From NCBI GenBank assembly GCA_963719885.1, contig CAVRDP010000006.1, positions 310,001 to 374,000 on the forward strand: DNA of 64,000 nt, written 5' to 3'. The notes beneath the pieces were generated by a model, which ran no database searches, was not told where the DNA came from, and saw nothing but the letters and a program-made list of their open reading frames with translations. This DNA comes from JANXQG01 sp963719885 (GTDB taxonomy: Bacteria; Planctomycetota; Planctomycetia; Pirellulales; Thermoguttaceae). The position numbers and the translations under genes were made by a program. Below are positions 1-9,610 of the stretch, one piece after another (position 1 is the first letter of the stretch; the number at the start of each line of letters is the position of its first letter).

Positions 1-367
1 GGCGAGCCCCGCACGGCAATCGAGTTCTACGAGCAGGACCTGGTCATCGCGCGCGAGATCGGCGACCGCCGCGGCGAGGGCAGCGCCCTGGGTAACGTGG
101 GCCTGGCCTACGCCGCCTTGGGCGAGGCCCGCAAGGCGCGTGAGTGCTACGAGCAGGCTCTGCCCATCCACCGCGAGATCGGCGATCGGCTGGGGCAGGC
201 CAACGACTGCTGGAACCTGGGCGTGCTGCTGGGCGAGCAGGGGGAGCGGGAGCGGGGCCTCGCGCTGGCAGAACGCTTACGTGGACTACCTGCGGGAGCT
301 GGGGCACCCCGACGCGGAGAAGCGCGCCGCCCAGGTCGAAGAACTCCGCCGCAAGGGCCAGAAATGA
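1..367 (+). pseudogene. TPR-repeat protein, 3' end, frame-broken
   Basis: The 5' end lies outside the window. Bases 1 to about 270 encode tetratricopeptide repeats of the form ALGEARKARECYEQALPIHR followed by EIGDRLGQA, the pattern of large planctomycete and cyanobacterial TPR proteins that act as protein-protein scaffolds. The frame breaks near 271 by one apparent extra base. The typical family tail (YVDYLRELGHPDAEKRAAQ, then a charged end) continues in another frame to a TGA at 365-367. The tail is intact after one indel, so this is either a fresh pseudogene or a sequencing indel. Partner and substrate cannot be inferred. Confidence 0.75.
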
Positions 368-544
368 TCCGCTTTCCGGACGCGCTTCCCGGCCGGCAGC
401 TTCGCGGGCCTTCGGGCGGCGACGGTCAGGGGCAGGCCGGTGCTTGTCACTTCTCACGGCAAAGTGGAAAGTGCCGGCCTGCTCGCGCTCTGAGGCTGTC
501 ATCTGGGCGTTGCAGCGGGCCTTTTTCGGCAAGCGGGGCCCCGC

Positions 545-1058
545 TCACCCGCCGATCGGCACCATAAAACTCATGATCGGCGACCAGGGCGAGACGCCGC
601 CTGTTTGAACGCCCCACCGCGCGGCGAAGTAGGCCGGCAGGTTGGCCTCGGAGGCGTCGAGGTGTACGACGACCGGCGATTTCGTGGCCAGCACCTTCAA
701 GGGCAAGAGCGTGGGGTCGGTGATCGGCGTGGGCGAGGCGGCGGCGAGAATCTGGCAGGCGGTCACGCCGCGCGGCTTAGCCTTGGTGTCGACGCCGGTG
801 GCCGAGTCGCGATAGCGGATGGTGATCTGCAAGTTGGCGGCCGACTCCACCGTGAGCACCGGGCACGTCACCGGGGCGGTGATCGGCGTGCGGCCGGAGA
901 TCCGCGGATTGAGGCCCAGCGCGATATTGTCCTCCCGCGCTCGCGCCGGCGTTGTCGGCGATTCGCTGCGCGTAGGGGCGGACGATTTCCTCCGCCTTGA
1001 TGCGGGCCGTCTCCTTGGCGGCGACCGCCTGCGGGGTCTTCGTAGTGTGCAGAGATTA
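545..1058 (-). pseudogene. FN3-like conserved planctomycete protein, truncated and frameshifted
   Basis: The C-terminal part (about 545-930) reads as a beta-rich domain, with segments such as APVTCPVLTVESAANLQITI, LPLKVLATKSPVVVHLD and AARWGVQTGGVSPWSPIMSF. This resembles a family of small planctomycete proteins with a fibronectin-III-like fold. An N-terminal helix (AKETARIKAEEIVRPYAQRI) is in a different frame and joins it only if one base is altered near 930-935. A TAA stop precedes that helix, so the usual N-terminus is missing. I call it a decayed copy; function is unknown. Confidence 0.5.
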
Positions 1059-1124
1059 GCCGAATGTTCCGGGGGGCGGCCCTCTGCAATCGCATGGGAG
1101 CGACCCGGCCCGACTCGCCTCAAA

Positions 1125-2285
1125 CTATGCGAGCTGAGTGAAGAGAAGGTATTGGACAAGCCCGTGCTTTTTCATTAGCGCGACAATTGCGTCACTATCC
1201 CAAAAAATCAGACTGCGTTTTCCTTCAACAGCGCCTTCAATGGCATGTCTCGCCCCAGGGCTGATCGTCTTAGTAGTAGCGACGATGAACTTGTCAATAA
1301 ATTTTCGCTCATTGTCAATGTCGTCCACAAATGCAACCGAGAAAGCCTGTGTCGCTTGGCTGATTAGCTCGCCGGCATTTCCGTCTTTACCAGATGACCC
1401 GTGAATTCCGACCGCCTTTGCCTGTGCAGCGTAGTATTCCAGGGTGCCGAGAGGGGTTACGTATCGAAATGGCCGAACGTCTGAACCGAACTCATTCGGC
1501 CCATGAAAGTCCACTTTCTGAACGCGCTGGAACCCCATTTTGTCGAAGAGCGGCAAAAGAACGTGCTCAATGAACTGGTCTTCTGACAATTCGTCCAACC
1601 GCTTTCGGAGCCGACGTTCAACATCGGGATCGTTCTCAAACAAAAACCCGTACAACTGGTAATGCAGACCAACTCGCTGCACTAACGTCTGCATAAAATA
1701 ACCGTAAACATCGTCAACGCCATCGAGATCCAAATACTGCCCCCAAACGAGATCGCTGAAGTCCAAAGTAATCTCGGTGTTCGGGGGGATGACTTCCAGA
1801 AACGCCCGCATAAGGATACAGTAATGTGCCTCCTGAAAGTAGTATTCAACGTCATCAGCAAAAAAACCTTCGCTGAAGATTCGTCGAATTCTATTACTGA
1901 TCTTCTTGTCATCGAATTCCAGATACCACGACGTGTGCTTCTTGAACACGTACTTGCAAGCGTCTAGGTATTGTCTGAAGCTAACCTTGTTCTTAGTGCT
2001 CCACTCACGCCCGCTCGTAAGGCTGAAGTTCCAGAATCTGTCTACCCGGAAGTCTTCGAAAAGGCGTTGGCACACCTCAATGGTCAGGCCGCGTGCATCA
2101 GCTCGGTTCTTCGCGACAGATGCGGAAACCACGAACTTTCGCTCCACCAGTTCCTCCTCGCCGTCGCTCCGCGGCTCCTCGCGGTAATCCTCTCTCGTAA
2201 ACAAGAGCAATGGCTCCAATGGGATGTGCGATTTGAATTCGCCCATCGAAAAATGCCCGAACATAAGGGTGGCGTAACTGCCCAT
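1125..2285 (-). CDS. Mrr-like PD-(D/E)XK nuclease-domain protein
   Basis: 386 residues. The start ATG at 2285 has AGGAG eight bases upstream and is preferred to an in-frame ATG at 2372. The first ~230 residues match nothing I recognise; they are alpha-helical and charged. The last ~150 residues resemble the restriction-endonuclease (Mrr_cat-like) fold: a helix (FIEHVLLPLFDKMGF), then FGSDV at about 266-270, then a strand ending AAQAKA with the QxK-type lysine near 290. These fit the D...(E/Q)xK active site of type IV restriction and defence nucleases. GC is lower than in neighbouring housekeeping genes, suggesting transfer. It could be a degenerate sensor rather than an active nuclease. Confidence 0.6.
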   Translation of the reverse strand: MGSYATLMFGHFSMGEFKSHIPLEPLLLFTREDYREEPRSDGEEELVERKFVVSASVAKNRADARGLTIEVCQRLFEDFRVDRFWNFSLTSGREWSTKNKVSFRQYLDACKYVFKKHTSWYLEFDDKKISNRIRRIFSEGFFADDVEYYFQEAHYCILMRAFLEVIPPNTEITLDFSDLVWGQYLDLDGVDDVYGYFMQTLVQRVGLHYQLYGFLFENDPDVERRLRKRLDELSEDQFIEHVLLPLFDKMGFQRVQKVDFHGPNEFGSDVRPFRYVTPLGTLEYYAAQAKAVGIHGSSGKDGNAGELISQATQAFSVAFVDDIDNERKFIDKFIVATTKTISPGARHAIEGAVEGKRSLIFWDSDAIVALMKKHGLVQYLLFTQLA

Positions 2286-2909
2286 GCGTTTACTCCTCGC
2301 AACGAAAATCCCGGCCTCGGCTGAAACCGTCCTCGGCCGCTTACCGGGATTTGGACGCGTCTCGGGCCCCATTCGTTTCCGCGAGCGCGCAATTTGGTTG
2401 ACGGAATGTGGTTACCAACCGGGTGGCGGAGGAAACCGCCACGGCCAGCCTCTCCTCAATATAGCTAGCGCAAGCCGGCTGTCGAGATGCATCGTGCGCC
2501 GGCGGCCAGCACCGCATACCCGTGGCGCGTGAAACGAAGCTACCATAGGTCCTGCCGGTCTGAACCCGATGCCGAGGAGGCGTGGGAAACGCGCAACGAA
2601 GGCCGCAGAGGGATAATTCCGCGTTTCCGAAAATACAACGACGACGCTGCCGTCTTATCCGCTTGCAGGGGCGGGAAAAAGAGGCTGCGGCAGGAAAGGC
2701 AAGGCCGGGAAGTCCGTCTGGGCTTCTTCCGCCCCACTTGTCAAACCGCCTGGTACCCGCTAAGAAGTAGGTTTGGGAACCAGGGGCGCAGAACAGGAAG
2801 GGCGACGTCCACCAAATCCAGGGAAGATAGGAAGGCTTGTCGCAATAAAATTGCCCGCGCGTCCCATATCTGGCGGCCGTCACCATTTTCACCCCCTTGT
2901 TCACCCACG

Positions 2910-5680
2910 ATGAGCGAGAAACCGCCTGACGCCGAGGCCGCTTATGCCGAGGCCGTGACGCGCATCGAAGCCTGCCGCGAGCGGAGAAAGGACACGCTCG
3001 ATCTGAGCGGACTGGGCCTCCGCGCCCTGCCGCCGGAGATCGGCCAACTCACGGCCCTGACGGAGCTTGAGCTCAATCGAAACCAGTTCACGGCGGTGCC
3101 GCCGGAGATCGCCCAACTAGCCGCCCTGACGACGCTTTTCCTCGATGGCAACCAACTCACGGCGCTGCCGCCGGAGATCGGCCAGCTCACGGCCCTGACG
3201 CTGCTTAGCCTCACTACCAACCAGCTCACGGCGGTGCCGCCGGAGATCGGCCGGCTCACGGCCCTGACGGAGTTTTACCTCGATGACAACCAGTTCACGG
3301 CGGTGCCATCGGAGGTCGGCCAACTTACCGCCCTGACCAGGCTTTGGCTCTCTGACAACCAGTTCACAGAGCTGCCGCCGGAGATCGGCTGGCTCACGGC
3401 CCTGGCGGAGCTTAGCCTCTTTGGTAACCAGCTTACGGCCTTGCCGCCGGAGATCGGCCGGCTCACGGCCCTGGCGCACCTTTGGCTTCAGGATAACCAA
3501 CTCCACGCGCTGCCGGCCTCCCTCAGAGAATTGCCGAAGCTGGAGCACCTATTTCTGCACGGCAATCCGGCCCTCAACTTGTCGCCCGCCGTCCTCGGCG
3601 CCGATCCGCGAGAGGCGCGCGGGCTTAGCATCCGCAAAGTCGATCCTCGACTTCTATTTCGGCCGGCAGGCCGGTCAAACCCGCCCGTTGAATGAGGTCA
3701 GGCTGATCCTGGTGGGCCGCGGGGCCGCCGGAAAAACCTGCACGGTACGGGCCCTCCGCGGCCAGCCGTTCCGCGAGGGCGAGGAGAGCACGCCGGGCAT
3801 CGCCCTGTGCGACTGGACGATGGACGGCTGCCGGCGGCAGCCGGTCACGGCCCACGTGTGGGATTTCGCCGGGCAGGTCATCACCCATGCCCTGCACCAG
3901 TTCTTCTTCAGCGTGCGGAGCGTGTACGTCATCGTGCTCACGGGCCGCGAGAACAGCGAACGCGAGGACGCCGAGTACTGGCTGCGGCTCATCCGGGCCT
4001 TCGGGACCGACGCCCAGGGCCAAGGCCCGCCGGTGATCGTGGCCCTCAACAAGTGGGACGTGCCCGGCTGCCGTCCCAGGGTGGACCGCGGCGCGCTCAC
4101 GGAGCGGTACCCGTTAATCCGCGGCTTCGTCGAGATGGACTGCAAGTCCGGCAAGGGCATCGCCAAGCTCAAAGCGGCCCTCTGCCGCGAGGCGGACCGC
4201 CTGGAGTGGGTGCATGACCCGTTCCCCGCGGCCTGGGATGCGGTCCGCCTGGCCCTCAGGGCGGGCAAGAAGCGGCGGGCGCACCTGACCTACGCCGAGT
4301 ATCGGGCGTTGTGCGCCGCGCACGGCGTGACCGACGAAGGCCAGCAGGACTCGCTGGCGGAAATCCTGCACAACCTGGGGGCGGCGCTCAACTACCGCAA
4401 CGATCCCCGCCTCCGCGAGGCGACGGTGCTGCAGCCGGACTGGCTCACCAAGAACGTCTATGCCCTGGTGCGGCGCGGAGAAGCTCTCCGGCGTGCTGAC
4501 GCAGGCCGACGCGGACCAGGTGCTGCGGAGGGAGAAGGACGCGAAGATGCGGGCTTACCTGCTGCAGATCATGGAACGCTTCGAAATCGCCTACGCGCAG
4601 CGGGCCGCGTTCTGGCGGCGTGTGGCTCTGTGCCGCAGGCCCTGCCCGACGAGCAGCCCCGGGGCGCGGAGGATTTTGCCGCCGTGGCCGACGCCACGCG
4701 GCTCCGCTACACGTACCCGGCGTTGCCGGAGGGGCTGGTGGCCCGCGCCATCGTCCGCCTGCACGAGTTCATCGAGCAGGTGAAGGGAAAGAAGCGGCAG
4801 TGGGGCAGCGGGGCGATCCTCGCCCGCGAGGGGGCAAGGGCCCTGCTCCGCACGGAGCCGCAGGACCGGCAGGTGATGATCATCGTGACCGGGCCGAAAA
4901 GGCCCGCCGGCAGCTTGCCGGCCTCTGCCAGGCGGAGATGCGCGACATCCACGCCGGCATTGCGGGGCTCGACCCGCTCGAGGAGACCCAGGTGCAAGGC
5001 GAATGGGTCAAGACGGCGACTCTGGAAGCCGACGAGCGGAACCGCCGCGAGACGGGCATCGCGACGAAGGACCGCGGCACGGTGTCGGTGGACCCGTCGG
5101 GGCCGAACGACGCGTATTCCCAAGGGCCCGCGCGGCGGGATGAGGTCTGGAAGCCGGCAGTCTTCATCAGCTACTCGAAGAGCAACGTGCGGCAGTGCGC
5201 CCGCCTGGAGTCCGAACTCAAGATCCTCAAGAACGAGGGTCTGCTGGCCGCTCACTGGCACGACCGCATGATCGACCCGGGCGACACGTGGGACGAGGCG
5301 ATCCAAGGCAAATTGGCGGAGGCGGACGTAGTGCTCATCCTGGCAAGCGTCCCCGCCCTGGCGACGGACTACATCACCGAGCATGAGATTCCCAAGGCCC
5401 TGGAACTGCACAACGCGGGCCAGACGGTCGTGGTGCCCGTGATTCTGGAAAAGTGCCGCTGGGACAAGACGGCGCTCGCGCATTGAGCGCGTTGCCGGAC
5501 AAAGCGAAGCCTCTCACCGATTGGAGACGGCAATCGGACGGCTGGAACGCCGTGGCCGACGGCTTGGCGGAGCTGTTCAAGAGGCTCATGGAGGAGGGCG
5601 GCGAAAGGGGATGCCGTGCGACCTTCCATAAAGGAGGGCACCTCACTGATATTCAGGGAGAGCCAGCGTACAATGAGTGA
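2910..5680 (+). pseudogene. Roco protein: LRR-ROC-COR with C-terminal TIR domain, multiply frameshifted
   Basis: The ATG at 2910 opens about eight 23-residue leucine-rich repeats (LTALTELxLxxNQLTALPPE; 3030-3590). After a frame change near 3630 comes a ROC GTPase with P-loop VGRGAAGKT, switch motif WDFAGQ and NKWD (3690-4200). A COR-like region follows (QPDWLTKNVYALVRR, PQALPDEQPRGAEDF). A linker leads to a TIR domain (KPAVFISYSKSNVRQCARLE, DVVLILASVPALATDYI; 5150-5480) and a tail in yet another frame (LPDKAKPLTDW) ending at 5680. Breaks occur near 3630, 4475, 4620, 4892 and 5480. Roco proteins are nucleotide-switched sensors; bacterial TIRs are often NAD-degrading effectors. Five breaks in 2.8 kb suggest real decay. 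Confidence 0.8.
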
Positions 5681-5841
5681 TGCGCCGTTTTCCAGTTCAG
5701 TGCCAATTGTTTCAATCTCCTGGTGGAAGTAGAATCAGCGTATTCCGATGGAACGATTTGAGGACTTGAAACTCGGACTCATACCGAAGAGTTTTTACGA
5801 GATCGATCAGTTTTTCTTTTGCGACTACTGCCGTTAGGTAG

Positions 5842-6906
5842 ATGATCATGGCATTTACGGAAGTTCGCGACCTTCTTTACCTCGACTTTGAAAAGGCGGC
5901 TTCAATTTGGAGTCAATTTGAAGGAGGATTGCGCGAACGTGTCGCTATAACGGATGATGATGGAAAAGGCCAAAAGGCTGGCGTCAAGTTCGGGATTCCC
6001 AAGATAGCTGAAGCAACGCTCGGTGCGGAATATGCTCAAAAGCGATCTACGCTGGAAACGAAGATACTTCACCACGATATTTTGAATCGCGTTGACGACG
6101 AACTATCTGGTTTGAACTTAGTTATTGACTTGTCGGCGTCCATAGAGGCGGATGAGTCGTCGCCCGAGGCTGTCCGAGCGGCGGTTCGTGGATACCCCTA
6201 CGTAAAGGCCACGGGCGCGTGCGTTATCGAAGACTATCCGCGCATTCTCGCGATTAGCGAGCGATTCTTCGATGTGATTAATTTCGTTGCGCGGTGCGGC
6301 ATGGAATCGCTCAAGCAGGCACCGGAGTACGTTGCATTTCAGCAACAAATTGAAGCAGCGAAGGATAAGGTTCGCAAGACTCACGACCATAACAAGAAGG
6401 CGATTGCAACAAAGCAATTGCAGGCGTTGGAGTCGAGCCTCGGGGGGATGGCAGCAAAGCAGCTTTCGGGGGTCGAGCAATGGTTGTTGGATGGGATCAA
6501 GGTGTGGATTGACACCTTCATGCCAAATCGCATCAATTTCCGGACGTACCCCTTTCCGAAGTGTCCCAGTTTCCAGGTTTTTTGTAATCTCAAGCGAGAT
6601 TGCTTCGTCGATCAAGATCCACAACATCTGCTATACGGTTACGGAAATCGTCCAAACGTACCGCTAACTGTGTTTGGGCTCATCACGTCAATTCCAGAGG
6701 CCATCGATAGTCGATTCGACCCAATGGCCGAGTTTGGTGAATCGCAGAGCGGTTCCGAGCAAATAGCCTTTGAACGAGGATTTCGTCAATTGTTTGGGGC
6801 GATGGATGGAATCGAGGCATTTATGCGATATTCACGATACCCAAATATTACGGTTCATCCAATCTCGGTTTATCGGTCGTTTGCAGTGGGTGAGTCGCGC
6901 AAATAG
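5842..6906 (+). CDS. Hypothetical protein, DUF6414-like
   Basis: 354 residues. The opening (EVRDLLYLDFEKAASIWSQF, EGGL) resembles the start of DUF6414-type proteins, in which a short YLD motif begins a poorly characterised cytosolic family often found in accessory islands. This assignment rests on pattern memory and is weak. A central helical stretch (about 170-215) has coiled-coil character. No membrane segment or signal peptide is visible. Base composition is markedly more AT-rich than the housekeeping genes. It follows the Roco-TIR gene by about 160 bases on the same strand and sits in the same accessory block, so a role linked to defence is possible but not shown. Confidence 0.55.
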   Translation: MIMAFTEVRDLLYLDFEKAASIWSQFEGGLRERVAITDDDGKGQKAGVKFGIPKIAEATLGAEYAQKRSTLETKILHHDILNRVDDELSGLNLVIDLSASIEADESSPEAVRAAVRGYPYVKATGACVIEDYPRILAISERFFDVINFVARCGMESLKQAPEYVAFQQQIEAAKDKVRKTHDHNKKAIATKQLQALESSLGGMAAKQLSGVEQWLLDGIKVWIDTFMPNRINFRTYPFPKCPSFQVFCNLKRDCFVDQDPQHLLYGYGNRPNVPLTVFGLITSIPEAIDSRFDPMAEFGESQSGSEQIAFERGFRQLFGAMDGIEAFMRYSRYPNITVHPISVYRSFAVGESRK

Positions 6907-6945
6907 CGTCCGCTAAGCGAGAAACCCAATCGAAAATGGTATTCC

Positions 6946-7242
6946 GTGTCGGCGGAGGGCCTGCTCGACGCCGCAGAGCGCGTGAAGGGCTTCACTGGCA
7001 GCATCGGTGGAGGAATAAAAGCCATTCACAAAATCTTGGGCCTTTGGGCAACATGGGAAGGTGCAAAATCATTTGTCCTTCTGCCGTGCGCGGTGAAAGA
7101 GAAGATTGTTGCTCGCGGCAAGAATCGACCCGGCCACCGGAAATGCCCTTTACCTTTACGCCTCTTTTCTCAACGGCAGGACTGCCTCCATGTCGAGGTC
7201 GAGGGCTTGGAAGACATCCAGTATTCTCTGAAGGCTCGCTGA
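6946..7242 (+). CDS. Small hypothetical protein, doubtful
   Basis: 98 residues from a GTG at 6946, 40 bases after the DUF6414-like gene. The first ~50 residues (LLDAAERVKGFTGSIGGGIK, then a hydrophobic helix) look plausible as a short helical protein. The remainder runs antisense into the HTH gene at 7156-7419 and has shadow-like composition. It may be a real short gene with a lost 3' end, or only the first part may be genuine. No family recognised. Confidence 0.25.
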   Translation: MSAEGLLDAAERVKGFTGSIGGGIKAIHKILGLWATWEGAKSFVLLPCAVKEKIVARGKNRPGHRKCPLPLRLFSQRQDCLHVEVEGLEDIQYSLKAR

Positions 7243-7419
7243 GCGGTACTGGGTGGCTTCGTACTTCTGAATTTGTTGTGCCTTGACGTGTAGCTTCCTG
7301 GCCAAATCCTCTTGCGACAGACGCCTGGCGATTCGCGCCTGAATCAATGTGGACGCGATGTCGCGCACGGATCCCAACCGCAACGCGCCGGTGTTGGGCA
7401 AACTGTCGTACTCGTCCAT
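7156..7419 (-). CDS. XRE-family HTH regulator (C-terminal part of a split protein)
   Basis: 87 residues containing a helix-turn-helix (ARIARRLSQEDLARKLHVKA followed by QQIQKYEAT), typical of XRE/HigA-type DNA-binding proteins that pair with a toxin or autoregulate. The reading frame continues upstream through one TGA at 7423-7425 into the 52-codon segment at 7423-7581. In related proteins the two parts form a single chain of about 130-140 residues. The ATG at 7417-7419 lies directly after the stop, so reinitiation could still make this part. No toxin gene is recognisable next to it. Confidence 0.7.
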   Translation of the reverse strand: MDEYDSLPNTGALRLGSVRDIASTLIQARIARRLSQEDLARKLHVKAQQIQKYEATQYRSASLQRILDVFQALDLDMEAVLPLRKEA

Positions 7420-7422
7420 CTG

Positions 7423-7581
7423 TCACCGAAGATCGTCGATCCGCGACTGGAACCCGGCAACCATGGCGTCGTAAACCCGCGCATCCATTGCGTCTTTGTC
7501 CTTGCTGGCGAACTCCAGCGCGTCCTCCATCCTGGCGAGTTGCCGTTTCGTCACGTTATACTGTCGCTCGTTCTGAATCAT
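7423..7581 (-). pseudogene. N-terminal part of split HTH regulator
   Basis: 52 residues starting MIQNERQYNVTKRQLARMED, the characteristic N-terminal helical module of the family whose C-terminal HTH lies in the same frame immediately downstream. The separating codon is TGA; one C-to-T change from CGA (Arg) would explain it, because the flanking protein reads ...DDLR-stop-QMDEYDSL. Either a recent nonsense mutation or a TGA/ATG reinitiation arrangement. Confidence 0.6.
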
Positions 7582-7632
7582 GGCCGCCTTCCGATCTTAT
7601 ACTTCGCACGGCCTGAAATGATACGTTTCATA

Positions 7633-7690
7633 CTAACCCAAAGCGCAAGCGAGGCAACGACTTACGGCCCTCGCTTGCGCTTCGGGTTAG
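7633..7690. repeat. Inverted repeat of the CTAACCCGAAGCGCAAGCGAGG family
   Basis: Two 22-base arms (7633-7654 and 7669-7690) are reverse complements apart from one base, with a 14-base loop. Further copies lie at 38142-38205, 44666-44731 and, degenerate, 49842-49900. Read in one frame the arm encodes NPKRKRG. Here it overlaps the 3' end of the DUF6932-like fragment and supplies its last residues. Confidence 0.85.
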
Positions 7691-7808
7691 AATCATCTTC
7701 AGCCGCGCGACGTATAATCAGCAGTATCCCTTCGATGACTTCGCGCACCGTGGTGTCGTGGACTCCCGGGGGCAAATTGCCGTTCTTGTCAAATGGAGGA
7801 ATCGCCAT
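7662..7808 (-). pseudogene. N-terminal fragment of a DUF6932-type protein
   Basis: Starts MAIPPFDKNGNLPPGVHDTT, the typical opening of DUF6932 proteins, which are usually about 150-200 residues and often paired with nucleotidyltransferase or toxin-antitoxin genes. After about 35 residues the family sequence stops and the frame runs into the inverted repeat at 7633-7690, ending in SNPKRKRGP. I infer that the gene was cut at or near the repeat. The rest is not visible. Confidence 0.5.
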
Positions 7809-8233
7809 CCCAAGCCGCCAACCGAGCCAGATGCACGACCGCTTGGGTTGCGCTGGTCCACACAACATTAAACGCGCTAGGTCGATGAACATAACTTACT
7901 TATTGTTATTATCCAACGATTTCTGTACTCCGGCAAGCCTGCCGGTCTGACCCACTGCCTGACACCAAGAGGAGCTTGCGGATCAATCGCGGCTCCGCGC
8001 AGCGAATTTTCCGTAAGGGGGGGACTACGAGCGCTCGGTCATGAACAAGGGTTTCCTGTTCTACGCCCCAATCCCTGGTATGCAGGCGGTTGACTGAGCC
8101 CCACATTTTGTAGCGCGGAGGCTATTTGCACGAAATATGAACTTATGTATACTACATCCAGTCCATTGCTCGGGCGGTTGTCCGCCAGGCCCCGGCTGCA
8201 CCGGGGGCCCCGTAACGACCGGAGTTTCTTACG
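7809..8233. other. Intergenic stretch with no recognisable gene
   Basis: About 425 bases between the DUF6932 fragment and the HTH remnant at 8234. Short open frames here have no family features. The base composition is mixed and I see no promoter, terminator or strong inverted repeat. Confidence 0.4.
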
Positions 8234-8516
8234 ATGAAAACGGAACCATCAGAGAAGGGCAACCCGCACTTCGCCGCGCGGCGGGCGGAGAAGGCGGCCT
8301 TGCTCCCCCGCGCCGCCCAACTCGCCGGATAGGGCCGCACCTACCAGGAAATCGCCGAACGCGCTCGGCATCGCCAAGTCGACCGTCTGCGACTGGCTCC
8401 GCGGGCGGCCGCTGGGACGCGCCGCCGCCAAGGCCCTGGGCATGGGCGCGGATGACCGCCAAGCTGGCCGCCCGCCACAAGTCGCTGTACCAGGTGAAGG
8501 AGGAAGGATGAGGGAT
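8234..8516 (+). pseudogene. HTH-domain gene remnant, copy 1
   Basis: Begins ATGAAAACGGAACCATCAGA and reads MKTEPSEKGNPHFAARRAEK. It then hits a TAG near 8328, followed by GRTYQEIAER and, after a frame change, GIAKSTVCDWLRGRPLGRAA. The latter is a helix-turn-helix of the resolvase/transposase-like type (QEIAxxLGIAKSTVxxWL). It ends in the GGATGAG repeat. A second, shorter remnant of the same gene is at 11690-11850, so this element was duplicated and both copies are dead. Confidence 0.6.
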
Positions 8517-9350
8517 GAGGGATCAGGGATGAGAGAGGAAGGAGGACGGAGGAAGGAGGAAGGAGGAAGGGTAGACGTGGAGATGGGGAGTGGGAGCAAT
8601 CTGCCCTCACCCCCGGCCTGGCCTGCTAAAAACTTCCAAGATTTGGATGGAATTTAATGGAATTCATTGTGCGGTTTTTGTGCCGTGTGCAATTTCCACG
8701 GCGCGCGCGCAAACAAGAAAAGCGACTTCAAAAAATCCTCTGCGCCTAACCGTGCTCACTTTCGTAGATATAGATAGTGGGAGAGATATTGCCGCCACCA
8801 AGAACTTCTCCATGAGGAAAAAAACGAGAAGTAGGGTGCATGGAGAGGGCACGATTACGTGTCCCGTACCAGAAACGGTCGCGGATGCCGCGGGCACGAG
8901 AGCCGGGCCGTGTCCGGAAACGCAAGTGCTTACAAACAAAGCACTTGCGCGACTTGTTGCCGGACACTGTCCGGGAACGTTCCCGGACAAAGGACCGCAA
9001 AAACGCCGGGACCGTTGTCGTAAGTTGTTTACACAACATGACTTGCGATCGCAGCGCAGACGCGTTTCCAGGCTGTCCGTCCGCCAGCGTTGCCGGACAA
9101 ACCCATGCACAGGAGGGGTTTTCGCGGACTTTCAGCGGCAAGAGGCGCTGCGTCCGCACGATCACCCGGCATGAATGCCGGGCCTATTAGCGGCTAAAGC
9201 CGGAAATGGGCGTAAACGCCCATCAGTCACATCTCTCCCGAACGAAAACGGGATACAAAACCAAGACACCGCAGTTTGACTTTTTAGGAGTCCACCCCCG
9301 GCCCCACTCCCGAGTACTGGAGAGGGGAGCAGCAATTCGTGAAGCGAACC
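8517..9350. other. Gene-free region with hairpins and a 20-bp palindrome
   Basis: Starts with G-rich GGATGAG/GGAGGAA repeats. It then holds hairpin-forming sequences: GCAAGTGC and GCACTTGC arms at 8921-8950, a perfect 20-base palindrome GTCCGGGAACGTTCCCGGAC at 8969-8988, and a third hairpin around 9021-9051. Codon-like structure is absent in all frames, and the open frames crossing it are shadow-like. The 3' end leads into repeat block X1. Confidence 0.5.
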
Positions 9351-9530
9351 ACCAAAAACGCTGAGCGCACTTCCGACTTTCGGAAAATCCTTTCGGCCGC
9401 ACAAGGAACGCGCGCATTCCTCGGGAAAGGGCAGGCCCGGCCGGCCGCGGGCGATCGGAGTTTCCGGAAATCCGGAATGCTGAACTGTACAAAACCGCCG
9501 GCTAAAACGTACTTATAGGGCGAAGGATGA
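9351..9530. repeat. Non-coding repeat block X, copy 1
   Basis: Shares with 10393-10560 and 11963-12135 the landmarks GCTGAGCGCACTTCC, TCGGGAAA...GCC, GATCGGAG/GATTGCAG and the ending CGCCGGCTAAAACGTACTTA. It is the most diverged of the three copies. It is followed, as is copy 3, by a G-rich GATGAGG/GACGCGGGG tract and then block Y. Confidence 0.7.
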
Positions 9531-9610
9531 TGGGGATGAGGGATGAGGGATGAAGGCGGGAGACGCGGGGACGCGGGGATGGGAGCAGTCGTCAAGGCTG
9601 GAAACTGCCC

